Positions 1-8,577 are shown, numbered from the stretch's first letter. The stretch: DNA of 64,000 nt from Mucilaginibacter saanensis (GCF_014200575.1 NZ_JACHBZ010000014.1:62001-126000); one strand, 5' to 3'. Numbers and translations are program-made. The notes: a model not told the origin generated them from the letters alone.

Positions 1-216
1 ATTCTCCGGCGACTTACTAATCCGGTCCTCTTCAATATTTACTAATGTTATAAAAGCGTTTGATGGGCTATTAGCTCCGTTTGCGTTTGATGTCTCATTA
101 TCATTCCAGGCAATATTGGCAACCTGGATAAATGAACTACTATCGGAAGGATCCAGCTTTAGCCGCAAATAATTATCCAGCTGCGCATTCAAGAATGTTA
201 AAACCTGGTCTATCAT
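1..216 (-). CDS. DUF4255 (Pvc16/Afp16-like) protein, N-terminal part, cut by the window edge
   Basis: An ATG at 216 on the minus strand opens 72 codons that run off the left edge without a stop. The product begins MIDQVLTFLNAQLDNYLRL and later reads ITLVNIEEDRISKSP. An amphipathic start followed by a strand reading 'LVNIEED' is the pattern I know from the DUF4255/Pvc16 N-terminal family. Those proteins belong to extracellular contractile injection systems (Afp16/Pvc16) and are thought to cap or terminate the inner tube. The gene reads leftward, so the rest of the locus would lie outside the window. It is the first gene of its strand here, with 500 bp of gene-free DNA upstream. The family call rests on about 70 residues, so it is a good but unproven guess. 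Confidence 0.7.
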   Translation of the reverse strand, partial: MIDQVLTFLNAQLDNYLRLKLDPSDSSSFIQVANIAWNDNETSNANGANSPSNAFITLVNIEEDRISKSPEN

Positions 217-543
217 AGTGTAAAGTTTATACTGGTTAAATTTTTCGCGGTTATGTTAGGTCACAACCAGGGGTAGCGTTATAATTGATCAGCTCGAATT
301 GTTATAGGAGTAAAATTAACTGCTTAATTATGAAATACTACGCGTACTTTTACTAAAAAACAGGCAAATACATGCGTATTTTTACGCAATTTTAACCAAT
401 TGAATAACAGCTGTTTAAACATCAATTATTCCAATTAGGAGTTAACAGGAAAGAGTTAATTAACGGCCCGTGAATGAGGATAAGCTATGCCCTATAATTC
501 AGGATCTAAGCGTTACGTATACGCCAATTTAGAAAGCCGGTAT

Positions 544-570
544 AGCGCACATCAGCAGGGTGCGCTTTTA
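544..570 (+). terminator. Short hairpin with a T-rich tail, possible terminator
   Basis: Positions 544-550 (agcgcac) pair perfectly with 560-566 (gtgcgct) across a 9-nt loop and are followed by TTTA. The orientation suits plus-strand transcription, but no plus-strand gene lies upstream in the window. It may end an unrecognised small transcript or be chance. Confidence 0.25.
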
Positions 571-651
571 ACACGATAAATTTGAGAGAGAGAATTTAAG
601 ATTGCCCCATTGGGGCCGACCAAAAGGTTCAATAAGAATCAGGCTGACTCA

Positions 652-700
652 AGTTTCATTCATAAACGGTTAAATATTTGCCCGGTTTATGAATGAAACT
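652..700. repeat. Perfect 16-bp inverted repeat next to the 3' end of a gene
   Basis: Positions 652-667 are the exact reverse complement of 685-700, with a 17-nt loop. The arms read AGTTTCATTCATAAAC and its complement. The repeat lies 17 bp beyond the stop codon of the leftward phosphoesterase gene, so it could form its terminator hairpin, although no run of T follows. A dispersed palindromic element is the alternative. Confidence 0.5.
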
Positions 701-716
701 ACAGAATCATAAACGA

Positions 717-3170
717 TTAATCATCGTCATCTTTTCTTTTTTGTTCCAATAGTACAAAAGCGCTCCTTTTAGGTGCCGGCATTACTGATTTTTCGCCTTT
801 TACTGATTTCCATACCACTTCATTTAAGTCCAAATCAGGTACGGCATCCTCCTTTGCAAAATTAAACAGTTCAGAACGACGGCTGCTTTCGTTATTAGCC
901 ACATTACGTCGTTCCAGATCAACTTGCGCTGGTTTCAACTTATATGTCGTCGTGTCAGCTTTTCCGGTAAAGCATTCATACAATGGCATTGCCCCTGCAT
1001 CGTACTGGCTCATAGGAGGCAATCCAAGTATAAGCTCCATGGTTCTTAAAAAACCAGATGTTGAGTACATGGTATGTATAACGGCGTTGCGTTTTACATA
1101 AGGGCCTACCACAAAAGCCGGTGAGCGGTGTGCATCAATATGATCTGGGCCATTTTGGGCGTCATCTTCCAATATAAACACTACTGATTCCTTCCAGATA
1201 GAACTTTCAGATAAATGTTCAATAAACCTTCCAATAGCCAGATCATTATCAGCAACGGCAGCAACAGGTGATATTTTTCCGTTCTTTTGTCCGCTGGTAT
1301 GATCATTTGAAATACGGATGGTATTAAACTGTGGTACTGCATGTATAGCCAATAACGAGTCAAAATCATGCTGCCAGGCATCTACCCTCACCTGATCTTT
1401 AATATCAAGGTTAAAACCTGGTGAGTTTGCGCAAATGTGTCCCTGTAAAGTTTTAATGTTGGGTTTACCGTCATCGCTAAACTCGCCATAACTGCGGTAG
1501 CTAATTCCTGCCCGCTTACAATAATCCCAAATAAAGCCATCACGCGGATAGGTAACCGGCCGGCCGCCTTCAAAACTGGTGCTCCCGCCACGGTTACCAT
1601 AACTTGTTGGCCATGTTTTTTCAACCACATCCGTAGCGTAGGCAGCCATGCTCCAGTTATGGCCGTCGGCGCTAACCTCTGCATCAACATAAAAATTATC
1701 AAGCAAAACAAACTCTTTTGCCAGCGCATGATGGTTGGGCGTAACATGCTCGCCAAACAAACACAACGAGGTATCACCATTACCCGAAGGCATATCACCC
1801 AAAACCTGGTCATAAGTACGATTTTCTTTGATGATATAGAAAACATGTTTTATCGGTGATTTTTCGCCCAGTTTACGGGGAATCGGATTTCCGGCCTCGC
1901 CATCTGCAGTAATAGTTCTTTTATTGGTAAAAGGGGTATTGGCATAAACTTGCCGGGTATATTGCTTTAGCTGATCGGGCTTAGGACTGTCAATAAAAGA
2001 CAATGACCCTTTAAACAGACCTGCTATATACTGTAACCTGCTATTGGCCGTACTGCCTGTTTGATAGCCGCTGTTATCGGCCTTTGAAATTGGCTGTGGC
2101 CCTTGCGGATTAGCCATAGAACTTAACCCTTTTCCATTGGTTACCAATATTTTATTACCCAGCGTTTTTACATTGGTGGGATACCAGCCTACGGGAATAA
2201 AACCCATGCTTTTGCTGTAACCCGGAGTAGATATATCAAAAACAGCTAAACAGTTATTATCAGCATTGGCTATATATAGTATTTTTTCATTAGCACTAAG
2301 CGCCAAACCATTAGTGGTTGAACCTGTAAGTTTTGTTGGATATAATGTGGTAGCAACTGTTTCTGTTACCTTATTTGTTTTTGTATTAATAATTGAAACG
2401 GTATTATCATTAGCATTGGCCACAAACAAATAAGTACCTTTTTTATTTAAAAGTAATTCATTTGGATGATCGCCGGTAGCAATCTGGTGATCAATGGTTT
2501 GGGTAACCGTGTTAATTACGGTTACCGCCCTGCCTCCCCAAAGTGAAACATATAATTTTTTTTCATCGGGCGATAACACACAGCTATAAGCAATTGCCGG
2601 TAATTGCACTTTTTTAAGTACTTCCTTATCCTGCGGATTAACGATATACAGGGTGCTATCTTCCTTGGTAACGGTATACAACCTGTTATTATCCTGATTT
2701 ACCGCAATACCTGTTGGGCATACTTTATTTTTTGGCCAGGGTAAACCTAATTTTATCGTATCAACTTGGTTTAGTTTGTTACCCTGTAAGTGAAAATCCA
2801 ATATCCAGTTGTCGTTTCCACCTGAAACATATAAATGCCTTTCATCTTTGCTAAATGCTAATCCGTACCATGATTTACCGAGTACATGCTCATCAAGTAG
2901 TTTTTCATTTCGTGGATCTATCAACTGTAATGACTGCGTGCTTTGCCCGTTATTAGTTACTGCCAATAACTTCCCTGATGCACTCAGCTGCATATTTAGG
3001 GGTAAGTCGCCAAGAGTTAACGAACGCCCGGCAGGCCTTAATTTCCAGCCATTGGGGAGTAACACTTGCCCTGTGCTTTTTTCTTTGCCGGGTAACTGGG
3101 CCAAGGCGTATGTAAAGGCCATGCTACAGATACCTGTTGTAATCAGCAACTTTTTTATTGAATTAACCAT
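717..3170 (-). CDS. Secreted bifunctional YVTN beta-propeller / phosphoesterase family protein
   Basis: 817 residues. A signal peptide covers about residues 1-24 with a likely cut after ALA before Q. Residues ~40-340 hold repeated beta-propeller blades of the YncE/YVTN type (for example 'LYVSGGNDNW', 'LFVANANDNTVSIINT', 'LYIANADNNCLAVFD'). Residues ~440-760 form a phosphoesterase/phospholipase C-like domain of the alkaline phosphatase superfamily. It starts at 'VFYIIKENRTYDQVLGD', where the ENRxxD pattern carries metal ligands, and ends near 'LEDDAQNGPDHIDAHR', with the second set of Asp/His ligands. The propeller-phosphatase fusion is common in Bacteroidota and is exported. Its substrate is unknown; a phosphate ester or phospholipid is likely. 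The gene lies 18 bp downstream of the outer-membrane-like gene and is probably cotranscribed with it. Confidence 0.85.
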   Translation of the reverse strand: MVNSIKKLLITTGICSMAFTYALAQLPGKEKSTGQVLLPNGWKLRPAGRSLTLGDLPLNMQLSASGKLLAVTNNGQSTQSLQLIDPRNEKLLDEHVLGKSWYGLAFSKDERHLYVSGGNDNWILDFHLQGNKLNQVDTIKLGLPWPKNKVCPTGIAVNQDNNRLYTVTKEDSTLYIVNPQDKEVLKKVQLPAIAYSCVLSPDEKKLYVSLWGGRAVTVINTVTQTIDHQIATGDHPNELLLNKKGTYLFVANANDNTVSIINTKTNKVTETVATTLYPTKLTGSTTNGLALSANEKILYIANADNNCLAVFDISTPGYSKSMGFIPVGWYPTNVKTLGNKILVTNGKGLSSMANPQGPQPISKADNSGYQTGSTANSRLQYIAGLFKGSLSFIDSPKPDQLKQYTRQVYANTPFTNKRTITADGEAGNPIPRKLGEKSPIKHVFYIIKENRTYDQVLGDMPSGNGDTSLCLFGEHVTPNHHALAKEFVLLDNFYVDAEVSADGHNWSMAAYATDVVEKTWPTSYGNRGGSTSFEGGRPVTYPRDGFIWDYCKRAGISYRSYGEFSDDGKPNIKTLQGHICANSPGFNLDIKDQVRVDAWQHDFDSLLAIHAVPQFNTIRISNDHTSGQKNGKISPVAAVADNDLAIGRFIEHLSESSIWKESVVFILEDDAQNGPDHIDAHRSPAFVVGPYVKRNAVIHTMYSTSGFLRTMELILGLPPMSQYDAGAMPLYECFTGKADTTTYKLKPAQVDLERRNVANNESSRRSELFNFAKEDAVPDLDLNEVVWKSVKGEKSVMPAPKRSAFVLLEQKRKDDDD

Positions 3171-3188
3171 GGGATTAAACCAGTTTAT

Positions 3189-4025
3189 TTAATGGATATT
3201 AAATGAAATTTGAGCTCTTATAGTGTAACCATTTTGTGCCAGCGTTGACAAATCACGGATTGCCTCTGAAGGGATAACATTACTGTGGGTGGCATAAAAT
3301 ATAGGGCCGCCACAAACCGAAAATGCAAACCTTGAACCCGGCGGAACATAATTAATTGACGGGCCCACCAAAAGCTTTGCTCCGCCTTCTGCCTCGTCTG
3401 CCTCCCAAAATCCTTCAAGGTCCTCACCAACGGCTTCAACGCCGCCAAAAAACTGGCCAACAATACGATGATGAAACCCCAGGCTGGTAACCAGATCAAT
3501 ATCATCCCTTGATTTATCAAAGGCTTTTTCAAAACGCAGGTTACCTGCAAATTTCCAGGAGGCGGCATCAAAAGATGCGGTGACCCGGCTAAATATGGCC
3601 TTAACGTTTGTCCAATCACGGCTTGCACCTAAGCTTAAACCAATACGCGGCCCCAGCAATTGCTTACCACCTATAAAATCATGAAGTAATTCGGCTTGCT
3701 GAGCACTTGTAGTACCGCCATCGCGGGCAAAGCCAACTGAAGCATTGGCATATAATGTAAATTGATTTCCCAGGTAACCCTTAACTGCAAATTGCTGATC
3801 CACCCCATTATACCCAAACGGGGTGGATGCCCGTTCACCATAACTACCAGAATAATTCAAACTCCAGAATGGCGTGTTTCCCGTGAGCGTATTAACAGAA
3901 AATAAAAAAGGTTGCGGTGCAGAAGTGAAAGACTCCTTAAAAGGTCTTATATCGCCGGTATTCTGGGCTCTTATTATCCCGTTAAATAACAACAAACATA
4001 TTACAAGGTAAAGCTCTTTTTTCAT
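3189..4025 (-). CDS. Secreted protein, probable outer-membrane beta-barrel
   Basis: 278 residues from the ATG at 4025. A TTG at 4034 in the same frame is also possible, since an AGGAGG-like site sits just upstream at 4039-4044, but that spacing is too short for it. A clear signal peptide ends in IIRA before QN. The rest alternates short amphipathic stretches with aromatic residues and Gly/Asn turns ('LNYSGSYGER', 'FTLYANASVGFARDGG', 'IGLSLGASRDW') and ends in 'AQISFNIH', the style of an outer-membrane barrel. I do not recognise a named family. It is the first gene of an operon with the downstream propeller phosphoesterase, which suggests a shared role at the cell surface. Confidence 0.7.
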   Translation of the reverse strand: MKKELYLVICLLLFNGIIRAQNTGDIRPFKESFTSAPQPFLFSVNTLTGNTPFWSLNYSGSYGERASTPFGYNGVDQQFAVKGYLGNQFTLYANASVGFARDGGTTSAQQAELLHDFIGGKQLLGPRIGLSLGASRDWTNVKAIFSRVTASFDAASWKFAGNLRFEKAFDKSRDDIDLVTSLGFHHRIVGQFFGGVEAVGEDLEGFWEADEAEGGAKLLVGPSINYVPPGSRFAFSVCGGPIFYATHSNVIPSEAIRDLSTLAQNGYTIRAQISFNIH

Positions 4026-4065
4026 GCCGTGCAATTAACCCTCCTAATATTAATTAATAATTAAG

Positions 4066-4073
4066 CAAATGTA
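4066..4073 (-). promoter_or_regulatory. Bacteroidota -7 promoter box (TACATTTG)
   Basis: The plus strand reads CAAATGTA, so the minus strand carries TACATTTG, an exact match to TAnnTTTG. It lies 41 nt upstream of the ATG at 4025 and would drive the barrel/phosphoesterase pair. No convincing -33 TTG is seen at the usual distance. Confidence 0.5.
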
Positions 4074-4146
4074 AACGCTGTATGATTAGCGTAATAGGTA
4101 TATTTTTGTTACAAAGATTTTGTCTTATAAAGTTATGATTAAAAAC

Positions 4147-4290
4147 CTACTCGTTAGCTTTTCTGGCAGTAATTAAAACGCCAATTACCAGGCCAATAAC
4201 AATCCCTACCCGCAAACTATGTAAAACCAGGCCTATAACTATACCTACTATTAACCCGCCAATAAAATATCCTGGTCTTATTTTACTCAT
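4147..4290 (-). CDS. Small (47-residue) glycine-rich membrane protein
   Basis: An ATG at 4290 opens 47 codons ending in TAG at 4147-4149. The product starts MSKIRPGYFIGGLIVGIVIG and ends ITARKANE. It has two hydrophobic helices (about residues 8-23 and 28-41) separated by HSLR, each with small-residue spacing (GGLIVGIVIG; GIVIGLVIGV) typical of glycine-zipper membrane segments. Positive residues lie at both ends. The coding signal is coherent (no rare pattern, hydrophobic wobble), but no family is recognised. It stands alone between the barrel gene and the divergent winged-helix gene. Confidence 0.55.
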   Translation of the reverse strand: MSKIRPGYFIGGLIVGIVIGLVLHSLRVGIVIGLVIGVLITARKANE

Positions 4291-4403
4291 TATATAACGT
4301 ATAAGTTAAATACTTTAATAAATTAATTTGCTTTTTTATTGCTGACATACAACTATCACTTTTCAGCTTTAATTTTAACTTTATAAGTTAACCGTTCACT
4401 ACC

Positions 4404-5453
4404 ATGAAAGATCATCATCTGGCCAGCCTGCGAATATATCATCAGCAAATTTATCATCAACAATTTAAAAAGCCAGAGGAGGTTGTAAAATATATGGTTG
4501 CTATGCAAGCGCAGGATTATGCCGGTGCCAAATGGGCGGTGGGGCTGCGCATGCAAAACCCCAAAGAGGGGGAAATTGAACAAGCTATAACAGATGGTAA
4601 TATATTGCGTACACACTTGCTAAGGCCAACCTGGCACTTTGTGTCGCCACATGATATTCGTTGGATACTTGCACTTACGGCCCCACGAATTAATGCCATT
4701 AATGCTTCATACAATAAAAAATTCGAGTTGAACGATGCTGTGTTTAGCAAAAGCAACGATTTACTTGCCAACGCATTACAAGGCAATAAGCAACTTACCC
4801 GCCCCGAACTGGTAGATCTGTTTAATGGGGCTGGTATTGTTACCGACGATTTAAGATTTACCCTTTTATTGATGCGGGCTGAATTAGACCAGGTGATTTG
4901 CAGCGGAGCAAGAGCCGGAAAACAATTTACCTACGCCCTGCTTGATGATCGGGCACCTGCTGCTGTTACACTAAAACACGAAGAAGCTTTAACCAGGCTG
5001 GCTTCGGGTTACTTTGCAAGTCGTGGCCCCGCCACGGTACATGATTTTGCAATCTGGGCCGGGCTTACCGTTACAGAGGCTGGCGTGGCTTTAGAGAACA
5101 TTAAACCGGAACTTATAAGCGAAACTATCTACAATAAAGTCTATTGGATGCCTGCTTACATCCCACCAACTACTGCTCAGAAAAACCGTGCTTACCTGCT
5201 GCCTGCATTTGATGAATTTGCGATTGCTTACAAAGACCGTGATGCCGCCGTTAATCCATTATATTTAAAACAAGCCCGGCACGTTATTTTTGATCCGGCA
5301 GTGATAGTTGATGACCAGGTAGCTGGTACGTGGAAACGAACAATTAAAAAGAACTCAGTCGAAGTAAACTTAAACCTGTTTGGGCAGCTTAATAAAACAC
5401 AAAGTAAAGCGGTAGAAGCAGCCGTTGAAGCATATCGGAAGTTTTTATCCTGA
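4404..5453 (+). CDS. Winged helix DNA-binding domain protein, AlkZ/YcaQ-like DNA glycosylase family
   Basis: 349 residues. The product matches the family of triple winged-helix proteins that includes AlkZ and YcaQ, DNA glycosylases that remove bulky or crosslinked alkylated bases. Near the N-terminus, 'AMQAQDYAGAKWAVGLR' holds a Q-x-Q motif (Q35, Q37); AlkZ uses QxQ and YcaQ QxD as catalytic residues. Then comes 'HLLRPTWHFVSPHDIRWIL', a family hallmark. The C-terminal part has 'LLPAFDEFAIAYKDRD', also typical. The gene is single, on the plus strand, with no obvious partner. An Fpg-type glycosylase lies 2.3 kb downstream. Activity is inferred from the family. Confidence 0.8.
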   Translation: MKDHHLASLRIYHQQIYHQQFKKPEEVVKYMVAMQAQDYAGAKWAVGLRMQNPKEGEIEQAITDGNILRTHLLRPTWHFVSPHDIRWILALTAPRINAINASYNKKFELNDAVFSKSNDLLANALQGNKQLTRPELVDLFNGAGIVTDDLRFTLLLMRAELDQVICSGARAGKQFTYALLDDRAPAAVTLKHEEALTRLASGYFASRGPATVHDFAIWAGLTVTEAGVALENIKPELISETIYNKVYWMPAYIPPTTAQKNRAYLLPAFDEFAIAYKDRDAAVNPLYLKQARHVIFDPAVIVDDQVAGTWKRTIKKNSVEVNLNLFGQLNKTQSKAVEAAVEAYRKFLS

Positions 5454-5572
5454 ATTGATAAATATTAACCTTGGGAAAATTGTCCATGTACTAACGAAAT
5501 TCATCCATTTTACAGCGGGCCAGGTGTATGCACATTTGTACTGTCAATAACGACAAACTAAAAAATACAACA

Positions 5573-6127
5573 ATGGCACGTTTAAAAGCTTTAAGTCCTG
5601 ATGAAGCAACAGGCAAAACAAAGGAATTATTTAATGCAATACAGAGTAAATTAGGTGTAGTACCCAACATGATGCGCACCATGGGTAACTCTCCTGCCCT
5701 GCTGCAAGGCTACCTGGATTTGAATAACACTTTGGCACATGGTTTACTTGGCGCTAAAACAGGCGAGCTTTTAGCCCTGTCTATAGCTGAAAAAAATAAT
5801 TGTGATTACTGTTTATCGGCTCACTCTTATATCAGCGAGAAATTGGTTCATATTGATGGCAGCAGTATAATAAACGCCCGCCACGGCAACGCCGCCGATG
5901 CAAAAACAGATGCAGTACTTAAGTTTGCCAACGTACTTGTTGCTAAAAAAGGTTTGGTAGACGGAAGTGACGTTGATGCTGTAAAAGCAGCCGGCTTAAG
6001 CGAAGGCGAAATTGGCGAAGTTGTGGGCCACGTTGCTTTAAACATACTAACCAATTACTTTAACAATACAGTTAATACCGATATTGATTTTCCGGTAGCA
6101 AAATCATTGCAGGCTGTTGAAGCATAA
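5573..6127 (+). CDS. Carboxymuconolactone decarboxylase / AhpD-like peroxidase-related protein
   Basis: 184 residues from the ATG at 5573; a start 45 nt further upstream would add an unlikely polar tail. The core motif is 'AEKNNCDYCLSAH' with C77, C80 and H84, matching the E-x6-C-x-x-C-x3-H site of AhpD-type alkylhydroperoxidases. There the cysteines reduce peroxides and take electrons from a dithiol partner. Most of the chain is helical, as in the family. The gene stands alone, about 100 bp upstream of a flavin-type PNPOx-fold gene, so a loose redox neighbourhood is possible. The true substrate is not known. Confidence 0.85.
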   Translation: MARLKALSPDEATGKTKELFNAIQSKLGVVPNMMRTMGNSPALLQGYLDLNNTLAHGLLGAKTGELLALSIAEKNNCDYCLSAHSYISEKLVHIDGSSIINARHGNAADAKTDAVLKFANVLVAKKGLVDGSDVDAVKAAGLSEGEIGEVVGHVALNILTNYFNNTVNTDIDFPVAKSLQAVEA

Positions 6128-6229
6128 TTAATAATAAAACCCAATCAGGTAACGGTGAAAGTCAACAGCAAATGCTTTGGCTTTTGCCGTATTGTTTAAC
6201 TTTATTTAAAGTCTACATATTACAAGCTT

Positions 6230-6844
6230 ATGAACTATTCAAAAATTGCGTTTACCGATGCCGTGAAGGATTTTCAGGAGCATTATGGTAGCCGGGCAAG
6301 CTACGGCCGGATGGAAAATTTCAGATACACTGAAGGCCTTACTGAATTTGAAACAGATTTTATAGCCCACCAGGATAATTTTTACCTGTCAACTATAAGC
6401 GAAAGTGGCTATCCTTATATCCAGTTTCGCGGCGGGCCAAAAGGCTTTTTAAAAGTATTGGATCATGAAACCCTGGGATTTATTGATTTTGGCGGCAATA
6501 AGCAATACATATCAGCCGGTAATTTGGTTACCCATAATAAAGTTTCATTGTTTTTACTTGATCAGGCGGCTAAGGCACGCTTAAAAATATTTGCGGAGGC
6601 CAGCATATTATCCATTGATGACCATGAGGACCTGTTTGAAAAGCTTAATTTAAAAGATTATAAATTTAAACCTGAAAGGATAATTTTACTAAAAATTAAA
6701 GGCTACGACTGGAACTGCCAACAACACATTACCCCAAGATATACACTTGAGGAAATTCAGGACGAATTTGCCACCCAGCATGAGTATATTAACAAACTAA
6801 GAAAAGAGAATGCTGATTTAAAAGCTCAATTGGCTCAAAAATAA
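6230..6844 (+). CDS. Pyridoxamine 5'-phosphate oxidase-fold family protein
   Basis: 204 residues. The middle section ('FYLSTISESGYPYIQFRGGPKGFLKVLD', then 'GFIDFGGNKQYISAGNL') fits the split-barrel PNPOx-like domain that binds FMN or a related cofactor. The last 40 residues form a charged helix ending 'LRKENADLKAQLAQK', probably a short coiled coil. The AraC-family regulator starts 2 nt after this stop codon, so the two are cotranscribed and probably translationally coupled. The substrate is unknown; members of this fold reduce small electrophiles or bind flavins. Confidence 0.8.
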   Translation: MNYSKIAFTDAVKDFQEHYGSRASYGRMENFRYTEGLTEFETDFIAHQDNFYLSTISESGYPYIQFRGGPKGFLKVLDHETLGFIDFGGNKQYISAGNLVTHNKVSLFLLDQAAKARLKIFAEASILSIDDHEDLFEKLNLKDYKFKPERIILLKIKGYDWNCQQHITPRYTLEEIQDEFATQHEYINKLRKENADLKAQLAQK

Positions 6845-6845
6845 A

Positions 6846-7730
6846 ATGACTGATACACAACACACCTTTACGCTGATTGATCCGCCAAACGGAAACCTGG
6901 CCTTTAAACTATTTTGGTTTGACGATAACAGTCATTTTGACCATTTGCAACGTCATAATTACTTTTCGCTTATCTGGATCAAGGAAGGCTCCGGGCGATT
7001 GAAATCAGATTTTTCTGAATATGATTTTGAGGCAGGCAGACTTTTAGCCTTTTCTCTTTATCAGCCGTTTATGTTATTGGCGCATGAACCTATAAAGGGT
7101 GTTGTCATACAATTCCATCCCGATTTTTTCTGCATCCTAAAACATCATAAAGAGGTATCATGCAGCGGCGTTTTGTTTGATAACATATACCGCCCGCCAT
7201 TTGTAATGGTTGACAAAACCAGCGAATCCCTTTTTGATATACTGCTGGCCCAAATGAAAGCCGAAATGCAGAACAAAGCATTGGCTCAATATGAAATACT
7301 AATATCTTACCTGAAAATTTTTCTGATCACGGCATCACGGTTAAAAACAGAACAACAAGCCGTTGTTTATCACGCTGATAAGGATATGAAAGAGCCTTAT
7401 ATATTACAGGATTTGAAGGATGCTATTGAAGAGCATTTTAAAACTAAGCACAGCGCAAGTCATTATGCCGACATGCTCAATATATCGGCCAAGGCTTTGG
7501 CCCGGATCACTAAGACCCATTTTAACAAAACCATCAGCAACCTGATTGCCGAACGTATTATTATTGAGGCCAAACGCGAATTATATTTAACCAATAAACC
7601 AGTAAAAGAAATTGCCTATGAGCTGGGATATGAGGACGAATATTACTTTAGCAGATTTTTTAAAACCAATGCTGATGTATCGCCGCAACTATACCGGGAT
7701 ACTGTTGGCTTTGGCCGGGCGAGTGCTTAA
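6846..7730 (+). CDS. AraC family transcriptional regulator
   Basis: 294 residues. The N-terminal ~150 residues form a cupin-like sensor domain ('FSLIWIKEGSGRLKSDFSEYDFEAGRLLAFS'). Residues ~190-290 form the double helix-turn-helix of AraC proteins, with 'HSASHYADMLNISAKALARITK' as the first HTH and 'KPVKEIAYELGYEDEYYFSRFFK' as the conserved second HTH and signature. It follows the PNPOx-fold gene directly and probably controls it or nearby redox genes in response to a small ligand. No operator is visible. Confidence 0.88.
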   Translation: MTDTQHTFTLIDPPNGNLAFKLFWFDDNSHFDHLQRHNYFSLIWIKEGSGRLKSDFSEYDFEAGRLLAFSLYQPFMLLAHEPIKGVVIQFHPDFFCILKHHKEVSCSGVLFDNIYRPPFVMVDKTSESLFDILLAQMKAEMQNKALAQYEILISYLKIFLITASRLKTEQQAVVYHADKDMKEPYILQDLKDAIEEHFKTKHSASHYADMLNISAKALARITKTHFNKTISNLIAERIIIEAKRELYLTNKPVKEIAYELGYEDEYYFSRFFKTNADVSPQLYRDTVGFGRASA

Positions 7731-7758
7731 CCGGGTATAAATTGAAACATATCATTGC

Positions 7759-7766
7759 TATATTTG
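7759..7766 (+). promoter_or_regulatory. Bacteroidota -7 promoter box (TATATTTG)
   Basis: Exact TAnnTTTG match, 26 nt upstream of the ATG of the Fpg/Nei gene. The nearest upstream TTG (7742-7744) is closer than usual, so the -33 element is uncertain. Confidence 0.5.
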
Positions 7767-7791
7767 GTTTCTTAATCAAATAGCTGTAACC

Positions 7792-8568
7792 ATGCCCGAA
7801 CTACCCGATCTGCAAGCATTTAGCCATAATCTCGACAAAAAACTGGCTGGAAAAACTGTTAAACATATTGCCATAATAAATGCCAAAAAGCTGAATGTAA
7901 CTCATCAGGAGCTGCAGGATAAGCTTAAAGGGCAAAAATTGGATAAGGTTTATCGCGAGGGTAAGGAGCTCCATTTAAAATTTAGCAAAGGTGATATTCT
8001 TGGATTGCATTTAATGCTGCACGGGAAGCTGTTTTTGTTTCAGGATAAAAACGAAAACAAATACACCATTATCGAAATTCATTTTAACGATGACAGCGGC
8101 TTGGTGCTAACAGATTTCCAGGGTATTGCCACCCCAACATTAAATGCTGAAGAAAAAGCCGCACCCGACGCCTTGTCAAAAGATGCGGGTATTAATTATT
8201 TAACCACACGTTTGCAGAAAACAAAAACCAATATTAAAACGGTACTGCTTGACCAAAAGATTATTCGTGGAATTGGCAATGCCTATGCCGACGAGATATT
8301 ATGGCATGCCGGGATTTCGCCCTTTTCGGCAAGCAATAAAATACCTGAAGAAAAGATCAAAGATCTGGTTAACTCAATCCACACTGTTTTAAAGGATGCT
8401 GAAAAAGAAATACTCAAGGCTAACCCTGATATTATCAGCGGCGAGATCAGGGACTTCATGCACATCCACCACTCTAAAAAGACTCACAGCCCAAGCGGCG
8501 CCGAAATAAAAATTAAAGAAGGAGCACGCAAAACCTACTATACTGGCGAACAGACGTTATTTGATTAA
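7792..8568 (+). CDS. Fpg/Nei family DNA glycosylase lacking zinc-finger cysteines
   Basis: 258 residues. The protein starts MPELPDL, giving the catalytic N-terminal proline (after Met removal) and the adjacent glutamate of Fpg/Nei base-excision glycosylase/AP lyases. 'LGLHLMLHGKLFLF' is the beta-sandwich region, and 'RGIGNAYADEILWHAGISPFS' is the helix-two-turn-helix. In usual members a C4 zinc finger closes the protein. Here the corresponding end ('THSPSGAEIKIKEGARKTYYTGEQTLFD') keeps the beta-hairpin residues, including the Arg of ARKTYY, but has no cysteine at all. This resembles the zincless finger of NEIL1-type enzymes. It probably repairs oxidised bases; its exact specificity is unknown. 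Confidence 0.85.
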   Translation: MPELPDLQAFSHNLDKKLAGKTVKHIAIINAKKLNVTHQELQDKLKGQKLDKVYREGKELHLKFSKGDILGLHLMLHGKLFLFQDKNENKYTIIEIHFNDDSGLVLTDFQGIATPTLNAEEKAAPDALSKDAGINYLTTRLQKTKTNIKTVLLDQKIIRGIGNAYADEILWHAGISPFSASNKIPEEKIKDLVNSIHTVLKDAEKEILKANPDIISGEIRDFMHIHHSKKTHSPSGAEIKIKEGARKTYYTGEQTLFD

Positions 8569-8577
8569 ATCGCACTG

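Larger units (their letters stand above)
217..716. other. Gene-free stretch upstream of the DUF4255 gene
   Basis: Five hundred bases with no convincing coding frame. It presumably carries the promoter of the leftward DUF4255 gene, although I see no perfect TAnnTTTG box. It also holds a small GC-rich hairpin at 544-566, a short palindrome around 604-616, and a perfect 16-bp inverted repeat at 652-700 next to the 3' end of the phosphoesterase gene. Confidence 0.6.

Noticed and set aside
516..529. 14-mer CGTATACGCCAATT also found at 9289-9302
   Set aside because: Only two copies in intergenic DNA, with no flanking symmetry beyond the central GTATAC; probably chance or a minor shared motif.
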